From Rosellinia necatrix (taxonomy: Eukaryota > Ascomycota > Sordariomycetes > Xylariales > Xylariaceae): DNA of 64,000 bases. The first letter of the stretch is position 1; each line of letters starts with the position of its first letter. Below are positions 37,454 to 48,643 of the stretch, in pieces. The stretch covers positions 3,819,001 through 3,883,000 of the forward strand of contig JAGYVD010000004.1 in NCBI GenBank assembly GCA_021209875.1. The letters run 5' to 3'. The translations under genes and the position numbers were made by a program. Under the pieces are notes generated by a model. That model ran no database searches, was not told the origin of the DNA, and saw only the letters and a program-made list of their open reading frames with translations.

Positions 37454-40400
37454 ATGAATACGGTTGATTCCGACAGAGCCAGCAGTCAAACCCGCGATAG
37501 TCGAAAGCGGCCCCGAAGCCAGCCCGGTCCGAGCTCGAGCCCCAAGGCCAGACCCCAGCCGGACCCCCAGCCGGACCCCAAGCCCAAGCCCACGGCGAAG
37601 CCGAATCAGAGGGCATCACCTAGGCCCGGTCGCGCGGGCTGGTTCACCATCCGCGATATCATCGACGAGAAGAAAGAACGCGGGCACACCCTCTACCTGA
37701 TAGACTGGGACGGCACTGATCGAGACGGTCGCCGCTACGACCCGACCTGGGTATGCCGCCATGCGCCACAGCCCCGGGTTTGGCCCGAAGACACGGCTAA
37801 CCGGGAGATAGGAACCCGCGACAAACGTGACAAAGCTTGCCATCAACACCTGGAAGGAGAAGCAGAAGGGGAATAGGAGGAAGAAGAAGGGGGACATCTC
37901 AAAGACCGCTGCTGCGCCTTGTCGTGACGAGGATCCGTCACCCCCGGAAACAACACGGGAAACTGACCCCGTGCCGGCGCAGAACTGGAGACGGGACCAG
38001 AGGAGGCCGGGGCTGAAATATTCCACTGTCCCACCCGCAACGCCGGCTGGCGATACGGGGGAGCGAGCCCACAAACGTAGGCGAACTGACGAACCTCCCA
38101 CCCCTCGTGTCCGGGCTCGACATTCCGAGCCGAGAGGTCAACATCAACCGGCCCAGCCTCCGGCCCATTTGGATACTGGAGATCCGGAGGTCGACGAGCC
38201 AGCACAGACCAGACAGGTTGGGGCAACACGAGGCGCACAGATAGTGGTCGAGCTCCCTGACACGTTAGCCCTGGACCCCTCCGAATTCCGCGCCATCCCG
38301 CCTTCGCAGGGTAGCCAGGCATCCCCACAAGCCACTTTCCTAGAGCGCATGCGTCTCCCTGGCATTGACCAACGGGTCATCCCCGACTCACAAGAGATCT
38401 CTAGCACATCGATATCCGAGGCGTACAACAGCCACCAAGAGCCCGCAGACTTATTCGCTGACAGCCAACTCTCGGTGGGCCCTCCGGCCGCGCAAGCGCC
38501 ATTAGAGGAAACATCACGAGTGTCGCCCTCCCCAGGTATCCCTTCTCACCAAGCAGACCCCGGTTTTTTTGGTATCTCTGGATACTTCGCAAACCCAAAT
38601 ATATCAACCTATTCTGCCGCCAACTCTAAGATTAACCAGATCCAAAGTCTATTGCACGTGACGTCAACTGGTCCATCGCAAGGGCCTGCCAATGAACCTA
38701 GTCCAGTTTTTCAAACCCAACCGGAGCGTGACTTCGATATCATCGCCGCGACCTGTCCGGTGGCAACATCTCACAGTGCCACCATTCCATCGTCCATTCA
38801 GCAACAAACGAACACGCACGCTTCCCTAGAAGCAGACAGCCAGCAGTCACATATTACGAATAGAGATTCAACGCCGAGCAACTCGCAAGCAGCTCAAATC
38901 GTCCAGCCCCTGAGTAGTCACCCAGGCGAGGCCACCTCCCAGAGCCAATCGGATTTCTCGGTTTTTGAGGAAGATAGAACGGTGCTTGAGACTGTACCGG
39001 GGGGAAGTGCAGTGCAGGTGGACTCCCAGGAGTCCAGTCAGGCCCTGAGCGAATTAGGCAGTAATATTAGGATATCTTCTGTCCCTGGAGGGCACGAACC
39101 TGCATTACCCGTCCCATCACCTCGGGCGCCAGATTCAGCCAGGCCGGGAGTTAACAAACCGAGCCTAAATTGTGCAACAGTCAATCCATCCCAGGAGTCC
39201 ATACCCCGTACGCCCACCAATATGAATGCTGCACCCGCGACTGGGGCGCCTCTATCGGCGAAGGAGAGACTAAGACTTTTCCGGGAGGGGCACTTCAATA
39301 GCAGGTCTTCTGTTACAGGATCAATATCTCCGGCTGAATCATCCCCGGCGCCGTTAGACAATGCGCCCTCTGTCTCGATTACTCGCAATCCTACACCACA
39401 GCCAGAAGCCTACGGCGACGGTGAGAAGTCTTCTACGGCTGACATGCTCTCCTCGTTGATATCGCCAGTGCTTCCAATCGTGCCTGAGGCAGCACAGCCA
39501 CAAACTGTGGCCTCCTTCCAACCAGCACAAGCTAATAAAGGCCCTGATCCTCCACATGATCACGTGCTAGCAGCCCCCCCCTCTCTAGACTCGTATAGCG
39601 CACCTTCAATAGAACAGCCGGCGACATTGGATCCGTCTGCTCTTACGCTTTCCATTGAGAAAGACGTGGATGGTGGTTCCTCGGTTCCGACGGATGATTG
39701 CTTCGCTCCTGGTCCCGTGCTTGGGTCAACTAATTCAGGCGATGAGATGCAGGATGATTACCCGCGGAGTCTTCTGCATCATGTACCAACTGGCCCCTGC
39801 GAGTATCTAGTTACACTCCCCTTCCAAACGAGCAGCCGACCGCAGTACAACGACATCATCCGGGAGAACGAAACGTTAATGAACGAGTACAATGCGCCAT
39901 TCCAAGTGTTCCCGTATGAGACGCCACGGAAAGATGTTGTCGAAAAGCTTGACGTTATGTTTTCTCGTCTTTTTGATATATGTGACTTTCCCCCTTTCCT
40001 CGACAGCCTCACGTCTATGTCATCGCAACAGATTACGAAACATGTCATTGGTACAAATGCGAAGTTCTCCTTTGTCGCCGAGCTTCTCGATAATTTGCGA
40101 GCACTAAACTCGGATAAGAAAATCCTAATACTTGTCCGCCCAGGGAAGCTAATGGATCTACTTGGTTATGTAATACAAAGCAGAAAGTGTCGCTATATTC
40201 GATCAGGCCGCGAAGTTGTAAATCCTACAAACGCTGAGAACCCACTTACAGTTACCCTAGAGTCTACCTCGGATGAAGTATCTTCGGTTTCTGGCAACGT
40301 TGATGTAGTCATTGCTTTCGACCACACATTTCGACACGCCCTGCTAGCGTCTTCAGTAGACCAAAGCACCTCTCCAATTATACTAACGCTTGTCAACACC

Positions 40401-41930
40401 GCCTCTATACAGCACCTTAACATACACATCATGGAAAACTTGCAACCGTTAGAGCGAAAAAACGTGCTTATGCTAGCACTCGTGAAGGCGATGCGATATG
40501 TTGAGGAGCCCGATTCTGCAGAAACGCTCTTTGCCATTGCTGAGAAGTTTGCTAGGCGTATCCAGACTCCTGAGGATCCTGAGGACGAATTTTACTGGGA
40601 ACCCCAATCAGTTCCGACCGAGATATTTGATGACTTATACGCTGCAAGCTCGCAAATTGATGGGACCCAACTGAATGGTCGTGGTCTAGGCAGTGACCGG
40701 CATCCTGGTAGCCGAAAACGATCACACGTAGGTGAACTAGGATAATGGCATAGTCAGAAACTAACGAGAACTAGATCGATGACGATGATGACGAGGGCCT
40801 ATCTAAGAGGGCGAGGATGTCCCAACCAGAGGTCATAACAACCACAAGCCTTGTTAGCGATGCCGTGAGGAAGCTGTGGGGAGATACGCTCGCCCCAGGC
40901 TCAGAGCCGGGCACTGTTGTTGTCTCGGTTGATATGTTGCAAGCAATGGCCGAAAAAGTCAGTACTCCCTATCGCAAGCCAGCCCATGGACCTTATTTCT
41001 AATGCCGTGCAGTTCGCCGAGTTCGGGTCAAAACTTGAAGAGAGCAAAGCTCGGGAAATTGAATTTCGACAACTAAGTGACCGAGCTCAAAGTGAAGTCA
41101 ACGGCTACGTGTCATCTATCAACAAAATCCAGACAAGATACATGGAAGCCTTGAAGGAACGCGGTATATTCGAGGCCGATTGCAAGACGGCTCAAGAACA
41201 GGCGTCGGTGTTAAGTGGAAGCCTCGATTCCTGCCGCGCAGAAATCGGAATGTTGAAAGCGACAAGAACGGACCTCGGGAAGAAGCTGGCTGAAGCAAAC
41301 GAGGCGCTACTCCACTCATCCAACCCCAACCTTACCAAGATGGCAGAGCTGGAAAACAACTTAAACATAGCAAACGCAGAGGTCCAGCGCTTAGAGACCA
41401 AACTCATCTTGGTGCAAAGCGAAGCAGACTATAATAAAAACCTTTACAATAAAGCATCTCAGCGCGCAACGGAATTGTCGGCGGAGAATCGAGGCTACGA
41501 GAAGAAAATCGGGGAGCTACAGCGCAAAGCTGACAACAACATCATCGAGGTCAACAAAATCCAAAGCCGCAATGAGGTCCGAATACTCGCCCAGCAAGTG
41601 AAGGAGCAGAAGAACCTAGTACGCGAACGCGCGACAGAACTGACCCGGGTTAAAGATGAGCTGAAATCACTGAAGAGTGGACGTAGAGAGACAAGGCAAT
41701 CCAGCGTTCCTCGTAGTCCGAGGCTGAATTCCTTGGGGGGAGTGATGAGTCCGCGCAACGGTACCCGGGGTCCAAGCGCGATGGGAGGGCCGAGCAGCAG
41801 CCGGGGGACTAGTCCTCAACCGCCTGTGGCGGTCTTCGACAACCCTGTTGGCTCAGGAAATGGCATGCAGAATGCTGCGCTGCTGAACCAGGGGCCAGGG
41901 GCCAGCAGGTTTGCACATCTACGCGATTAA
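37454..41930 (+). CDS. Chromodomain protein with HDA complex subunit 2/3-like region and C-terminal coiled coil
   Basis: The model is join(37454..37750, 37812..40727, 40775..40957, 41013..41930), 1,437 residues. A basic, Pro-rich N-terminus precedes a chromodomain at about 63-118: GWFTIRDIIDEK, HTLYLIDWDG and, across the first intron, YDPTW/EPATNV..NTWKEK, with aromatic residues in the positions that cage methyl-lysine. A long Ser/Gln/Pro-rich disordered stretch follows (about 130-760). From about 763 to 1070 the protein resembles the class II histone deacetylase complex subunit 2/3 family (LPFQTSSRPQYNDIIREN, AELLDNLRALNSDKKILILVRPG, VDVVIAFDHTF). Exon 3 adds an acidic IDDDDDEG and a basic stretch; residues 1132-1340 form a long heptad-rich coiled coil. 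Chromodomain plus HDA-type scaffold suggests a nuclear heterochromatin/deacetylase factor, comparable in concept to CDP-2 of the Neurospora HCHC complex; orthology is not established. Confidence 0.88.
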
Positions 41931-43197
41931 CAGTTCTAGGGCCGTCTCGGCAGAGGCATGGTTGTTGTAAGATCACCGTCGACTGTTGTTCGAGCTGCGC
42001 ACCACTACCATCTTCTGTATCTTACTTCGGTTGGACGAGGCGTCTCGATACCCGACGGTGGTATGGTTCTCGTCGCCGAAGCCTGCAACTCGCTAGATAT
42101 ATCAAACCCCGAAGAGCGAGCAACCGGCGGCAGGGGTCTTGTTTTTGACCCGTGGGGTAGAAAGCGCGAGAAAGAGAAGCAAGATGCCATCTATGCACGG
42201 GATAGACAAGACGTCCTAAGATGCGCGCTCTTCCGAGCCCCTTTATCACTTCTCCTTCTTTTTCTTTTTTTTTTTTGTTACTCGTCATTTTCTCCTTCTC
42301 TCGCGTTTACGCCGGAGTCCGAGATAGGGCGGAAGCACCTTGGCCACGAGGAGCTTGCCCATAGGGGCGTTTTTTGTTCTCTCACGCCTGGGATTGGCGG
42401 TTGGCGTTTTACAGTGATAATATGCCAGCAAGTGCGCACGCGAGCAACATGCATGCATACACAAACCCGCTACCCCGGCTCATCTATCATCCAGGCGGCA
42501 GGGCGAGCACGCAGAAGAGAAAGGGAACCAGGACCGGGTTTAGGGGAAGGGTTTGTTTTATATCAGGTGCCTAGACTAGACGTCCAAACACCCGATTACT
42601 CCACCTAGTGCTAAAAATGTGATTAAAAAAAAAAAGTTGATCGTCTATCCATATTCCGTCGTCTTCTTGGCCTTCATTCGCGTTTACATGAATATTTGCT
42701 GGCAGGAGTTCCAAGCCAATTATTTCAAGCCAATTAGCTCTTAGCGTTTCCAAGGTGCTTTGTGTCACATAGATAAGACGCGAGGCGCCAGACAGGGCAT
42801 GGTTCAGAAGTTGAGTCGCACGGGAACAGTGACAATGCCATGGTTTTAATCAACAATGCTTTACACAAGACAAATGGAAATACGAGCCGCCTTGTCTCTA
42901 TCTTTACCCCAATGCAGTCGGTGCAGTCTGTCGGTCGACCTCGCACGATTCCCCCTTTTCTTTGCCGCTTTTGAGGGGTACAACACTCAAATCTCTAATG
43001 TTGGTTGGTGAAAGGTTGTTTATAATAATAGACATATACACGTGGTTGAGTTTATTAGCATCCAAAAGCGGTACCAAAGCCCACCCAGGGCGGTCCCGCT
43101 GCTCGGGCTACTCAGAAGGATCGGCCTAAGGCTCTCTCGGCGCAGGTTTCGCGTGTTCGGTGGTAGAGGAGGGGGTTAAACGCGGATTGTTTTCTTT
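41931..43197. other. Spacer between convergent genes
   Basis: The chromodomain gene (+) and COX6 (-) converge on this 1.3 kb. T runs at 42265-42276 and A runs at 42625-42636 are present. No gene is seen. Confidence 0.5.
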
Positions 43198-44120
43198 TTA
43201 TTTGGCCTCCTCGTGGTACATCTCCTCCTTCAATACAACGCCCAACTCCTCGCGGAGGGGCTTTAACTCTTCAAGGTACTGTTCGTACTGGCCGTTATTC
43301 TCGACCTTGGCCCTGACGCCCTCGAAGACACGGACAGCGGTGGGGAAGTCATTGACCCTTCTCGCGGCCCTGAGGGCGGCCTGGAGGACAGAAGGAGAGG
43401 GGACGAGATCGTAGGCGAAGGCATTGTTTAGGTTGCGCTATTCGAGAGGGTTAGTAGGCCGGTCAATTGGCATGTGTAGATATCTACGTAGTCATGCTTT
43501 TCATGTTGGTGTTGTTGAGGCGTGGTGCAATCGGGCCAAGGGAAGCGCATGTGGAGCTGGAGGTGGGTGGGTGTTGGTGTGTGTGTTAATGTGTGTGTTG
43601 ATGCGTGTTGGTTGGGCAAGTCATGAAGACAGACAGTGACGAAAACAAACGAAAACCGACGACGAACCTGGAGCTCGAAGACATCCTGCACACTATCAAA
43701 TTCCTTCTCATATCTATAGCAAAGCTCGAATTAGCCTCTGGCCGGTGTTTGGCGACGTCTGTGGGCGCAATTGGTGCACATTGCGGCGTCGAGACAAGAT
43801 CCGAGGTGGTGGCGGCACAGCTCGTCTTCTGGCCGGACTATCCCGACGATGGACAGTTCGGACTAGCGATTCAGACGTCCTCGCGGGGTCTTGGCGCTTG
43901 CTGGGGACGGCGTCCCTTACCTGGCGGTGAATTCCTCGAAGGTCTCTTCCGGATGCTCGCTTCGGCGGGGGACGGTGGTGCTGAAGTTGAGGCTGGAGCC
44001 AACCATCAGCCCAGGGACGATGGCAGCGCTGGGCCGGGAGGGAGCGACGGGACGGTATGCGCGGAAAAAGGTCTTGCTGGGGCCGCGGGCGGCGACGCGG
44101 AGGAGCGAGGCGGAAGACAT
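43198..44120 (-). CDS. COX6: Cytochrome c oxidase subunit VI (mammalian COX5A homologue)
   Basis: A nuclear-encoded, matrix-facing subunit of respiratory complex IV. The model is complement(43198..43437, 43668..43713, 43921..44120), 161 residues. The first exon encodes a mitochondrial presequence (MSSASLLRVAARGPSKTFF.., Arg-rich and without acids) followed by PEETFEEFTAR. The 46-nt second exon gives YEKEFDSVQDVFELQ, and the last exon RNLNNAFAYDLVPSP.., RRVNDFPTAVRVFEGV and LKPLREELGV, the conserved core. Junctions are phase 2 and phase 0 with GTAAGG..TAG and GTTCGT..TAG ends; introns of 207 and 230 bp are the longest called here. A GTAGTG repeat lies just upstream of the start codon. Confidence 0.96.
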
Positions 44121-44173
44121 GGTAGAGAGAGTCCGAATGCCAGGTGATGCAGACGGTAATGGTGGCAATGTCG

Positions 44174-44240
44174 TGGTGGTAGTGGTAGTGGTAGTGGTAG
44201 TGGTAGTGGTGTAGTGGTAGGTAGTGGTAGGTAGTGGTAG
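44174..44240. repeat. GTAGTG hexamer array in the COX6 5' region
   Basis: About ten copies of a six-base unit, with a GTAG duplication in the last three. It starts about 55 bases upstream of the COX6 start codon, so it may be transcribed as a CCACTA-rich leader. Confidence 0.8.
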
Positions 44241-44675
44241 AGCGGAGAGTCTTGTGGGTGGGTTGCCGGTCGAGCAATAATGAGTGTTGGCGAGGTCGGG
44301 TCGGGCCTGGGTGGATTAAGTGAGTTCGTGCAATAAATTCTCATATCGAATGATTCCACCGTCACACTGTCAGACTCCTCTGCCAGTGGCAGCAGAACCG
44401 AGCAAGGGCAGAAGTCGCTCACTAAATCGTTGCTTTTCATTGGTGGCTACTGTTAGTCTTATGGGGGTTTATATGGGTCCTACCTTATCACTGGTGGCTG
44501 CTCGCAGGCAGGGACCCGCTAGAAGGACGAACTCAGCTCTCGTGGCAGTGATTTTACAGGCCAGGTCTCAAAGTAACCTTACCTACCTAACTTACCTATC
44601 TCCCAGGTACCAGCCAGTGGGTTACAGGAAAATAACTTATCAATAACGGTACCTACCTAGTAGGTACTTAGGTAA

Positions 44676-44699
44676 GTAGTAGTAGTAGTAGTAGTAGTA
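44676..44699 (+). repeat. AGT trinucleotide run
   Basis: About eight copies of AGT adjoining CCTAGTAGGTACTTAGGTA sequence. Confidence 0.85.
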
Positions 44700-47049
44700 T
44701 TAACGTCTAATCTAGGTACTTAGGTAAGCTTCCAATGTAACTAGGTATCTAGGCGCTAAACTAACTAGGTAAGTATGTAGTTATCAAACCAAACCTCCTC
44801 AAGCATACCTAGACAAAGAGACTACACGTGTATATCCTTGCGTCATTCCAGTCCTGTGATGCTCCCTCGAGGAGATTCTACCATCTATCCGCCCGATACA
44901 TCCGCAGAAGCTACACGACCAAACAACTAAATAGTGTTCCAATGGTATTCTTGCTTTCATTCATCCACAGCACTACCAATAACTAATTTTTTTTTTCCTT
45001 TTTTGTACTATAAGTCCCTATAGTAGGTAGTAAGACGTTATTATATGCACTTAATGTTGCATTAGGCAAGTGTCCCTGAGCCGAGGATAACTACTTGTGA
45101 TTGTGTCCTGCACCTGTGCTGCAAACTGATCAGACCTAGCGTAACCCCTACTTCTGCCTACCTAGGCTTATACCTAGTTAATACCTACTAGGTGAATAAA
45201 CCTAAAAACGTGATTATTAGGAGTTCAAGGAGTAGGTAGTTAGCCAGTCATCCATTGAATAGATCATTCATTTCCACTTTACTCATAACATGGTACCTGG
45301 TCTTATATCAGCCACGAGCTCATCACCTGTTACAGAGAGCTATAACTGACATGCACAGGTGTTGTAACAAGGACTACAACAAGGACTACATGAACACTTG
45401 ACGCACCCGACGACGATGCTGGCCCCATTACATTCCGTTTGTGCCGCAAGAAACCTGAAGGCCGTAGAAAGAAATGAATGCATAGGTCATTCGTTACGAA
45501 GGGTTCGGGAACACGATTGCGTTGGTGAACAGACCGGTTTTTGGCAGACAGAGTCAATCGAATCGCAGGCATGCCAAGCACTGAGATCGTACTTGTAAAA
45601 CCAAACGAGGGACTCGCCGACGCGATGGATGGATTAGTTGAACAACTGACGACATCAGGCCTTTCTTGTTGGCAACAACGGCATCGACCGGCCAGCCTGT
45701 TAAGATATGGCCGTCTCGAAAGATACAGTCGACGTCGGAGGCGAGTCCAGGGTGGGTTTGTCGACCGTTGCATTTAGTTATTGATCAGGTTCAAATTCAT
45801 CCGGCTCATGGGCTGGAGAAACGAGCGATAGCTATCGGCGAGAGGAAGGATCGGTCCTCCGGCCGAGACTCGCCTATCCTCGTGCAGGGACGCCAATTAC
45901 TCCGATGGAAACGCTCGATTCGCCGGACGACAAGTGAATGAAGCCCGGATGTCCATCGAAACGACTCGAGCCCCTTCTGGCCATTTGACGTCCTTCGTTT
46001 GTATATTTTCTTGCTCTCAAAAATTGAAGACCGGCCAGGGTGGTATTCTCTTGCGCGTTACATGCACACGTGGGTACATACGGGGGGCACGCAAAATGTC
46101 ATCTGTAAATTTGCAGTGGGATCGTGGCGCCGTCTGGTCCCCCGAATGTGCCGAGTCTTGGCACGGGAAAAAAAACAATGGACAGGAACGCCGGGTTGCG
46201 GTGCGGGCGGTGCGGCCACGCAGCCGTCGAGTGCTAGCCCGGTCATCTATATGCATGCGTGCATGAGCCGAGAGCATCGGTACCGCCATATGACGCGTAG
46301 TGTCTCCCTACCACGTTGACAAGTGGTTGTTATGCCCGCCGCTTTTGTCGGTGCCCTTATCCTGCGCCGGAAGGATGGATCGTCCCACACATTCGGAGCC
46401 TGCTGCGGGGTGTGTAATTGGTGTCGTTACCGAGAAAGAGAGATGATGCTTGGGACACGTGTGACCAGTCGTCTTGGCTCCCCGTTCAGGACTGATATGC
46501 AAGAACCTGATGGCGAGTATGCTATGTAGCATAATTGAGCCATGATGAAGGAATGGGAAAGCCAAGTGTCTGGAACATAATTTCATCCCTTCTCCCCGGC
46601 ATGAGAAGATACCTAGAGTTATTGAAGGTAGATAGTTTTGCCATTCGCTATTCATAAGAATCTTAGTCACATGTACGTACCTCTGCTATCTACTAGGACT
46701 GTCTACCTTAACTACCTACTTAAGTAAGCAGGTAATTATAATTCAACATCACTATGTCGGGTCATTCCAAACTGATATTTTCGGTTGGCTGGCCGTACAC
46801 ACTATGCCGCTAGGTCGATAAGACCCTACCTATGAGACTACAACGTCCACCACATCTACTACATCCATACCGTTTATCTTAATGTTGAAGTTTAGCCTCA
46901 GGTTAATTGGAGTTATGTTCCCATGGATTCACCCCTGGCAATCGCCACTTACCCCCGCCAACATGACATTTTATCTACTGATAATATCTACTGATAATCC
47001 CACTTCCTGTCATCTTTATGTATACCTTTAGTTCCCCCGAGGATGTAGA

Positions 47050-48643
47050 ATGTTCAGATATCTCTTCCCATCATCTACTTTGGCCACGGACAAAGTAACC
47101 CATCCAAGGCACGAAGACATGGTGATAGGACATCTTGAGATTCCACGCCGGATCCTGGGCCGGTTCATCCCGGTGGCGCTGCCTCCGGCCGGCACCTTTG
47201 ACGGACAGACAGTCCCCACCGTCGGCGGGACCTCTGGTATCGGCCTCGCGGCCGCCGTACATTTTGCGACGCTCGGCGCCAGCGTGATCATCACGTACCG
47301 CGTACCGTCGCGTGGCGACGCCGCGAAGCAGCACATCGAAAATGCGATGCGGGCTGACCGCAAAGACAAGGTTTCGATTTCGGCCATGATGCTTGACCTG
47401 GACCGCTACGATTCGTGCACTGGTTTCATGGACGAGCTCAAGCGCGCGCTCTCGGGTGCCGCGTCGCTAGATGTCGCCGTTCTCAATGCCGGCTTGGTCA
47501 ACTCTGAATACGAGAAGAGCCCCGAGGGTTGGTAAGATGGCGTTTCTTTATTTATTCATTTATTTTAGGTATTAGTTATTATCTACTACCATTCCCATGT
47601 ACGCATGGTATTCTCGGAGGCTACCTAACATAAAATTCGTGGGCATAGAGAGCAGACTATTCAGGTAAACACGATCAGCACGACTCTCGTTGACCTGCTT
47701 CTCTTGGGTTGGATGCAGGAGGGGAGGGAACGCCGGTCATCACCGGCGCATCTAGTCTTCGTCACCTCACGCGATCACATCTATACGGACGTCGGCGCCC
47801 TAGCCGAGCTGTCAAAAAGGGAGGGTGGTATCTTGCGACAGGTGTGCAGCGAGGAGAACTGGCCAGGACACGCGGAAATGGAGCCAAACTATGCCAACAG
47901 TAAATTCTTTGCTATGTACACAATTGACGAAATCAGCAAGTTAGCGCGGGCGCCAGATGGAGAGTAAGAAGCTTAAGCTTCTTCTTCTTCTTCTTCTTCT
48001 TCTTCTTCTTCTTCTTCTTCTTCTTCTTCTTCTTCTTCTTCTTCTTCTTCTTCTTCTTCTTCCATTTTACGCAGCTACAATGTGAATTTGGTTTGCTACG
48101 TGCCAACTAACCATAATACCGTCTCAGGCCCCTCGTGATTGTCAACAGTCTCTGCCCAGGGCTGGTGAGAACAGACATCGGCTGCAGCGTCGCCACGAGG
48201 TCACGGCTCATGAGACTTGTGGTTTATATACATCTAGCGATATTTGGCAAGACGCCTGACCACGGCGCGAGGATTTGCACTACTGTTGCCCTAAAACCGA
48301 AAGAAAACCACGTAAGTGCTGATATTGGTGATAGCCATTTACACGCGTGTTCTTACAGCCACGAAGCGTTTGTTTATTGTGCTGACTAACGCCAGGGCGA
48401 GTTTTTCAGCTACTGGTTATCACCCAGCCTGTACAGCAGGTACGTCCAGTTTAATATACTTCTGACATTTAGGCTTAAATAATTTTTGACAAGTATAATG
48501 CCGACAGAGTAGCAGCTGCGAATAGAACGAGCGATGTTACGAGAGAGATGCAGAGATTAGTGTGGCAGGATATCATCGATGAATTAGCTACGAAAGTGCC
48601 TCAGTTGAAGTGGCTAGTCGATGAAGCCATACCGGATTGGTAA
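47050..48643 (+). CDS. Short-chain dehydrogenase/reductase, splice junction doubtful
   Basis: This is an NAD(P)(H)-dependent oxidoreductase of the Rossmann SDR superfamily; the substrate is unknown. Exons are 47050..about 47527, 47651..47963, 48128..48311, 48396..48439 and 48508..48643, giving 384 residues. Motifs are GGTSGIG near residue 60, VLNAG near 145, VTSRDHIY (catalytic Ser) and NYANSK (YxxxK). The later junctions (DGE/PLVIVNSLCPG, ENH/GEFFSYW, YS/RVAAANR) are clean. The first is not: the strong donor GTAAGA at 47532 with the acceptor CATAG ending at 47648 puts a TGA at the join. A weaker donor (GTTGGT at 47528) with the acceptor ending at 47650 keeps frame but drops a conserved Gly-Trp. 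The gene is either expressed through that variant or recently disabled. Its second intron is nearly all CTT repeat. Confidence 0.65.
47977..48062 (+). repeat. CTT microsatellite inside an SDR intron
   Basis: About 28 uninterrupted copies of CTT fill more than half of the 164 bp intron 47964..48127. Length change here would alter intron length but not frame. Confidence 0.9.

Larger units (their letters stand above)
44121..47049. other. 2.9 kb spacer, repeat-rich
   Basis: The divergent interval between COX6 (-) and the SDR gene (+) should hold both promoters. It contains a GTAGTG array, an AGT array, many CCTAGGTA copies at 44649-44790, T runs near 44987-45005 and further CCTAGG elements near 45160. 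No coding exon is supported. Confidence 0.5.

Noticed and set aside
43605..44277. Plus- and minus-strand frames of 180-187 codons overlapping COX6
   Set aside because: They are antisense or out-of-frame shadows of the COX6 exons and the GTAGTG array.
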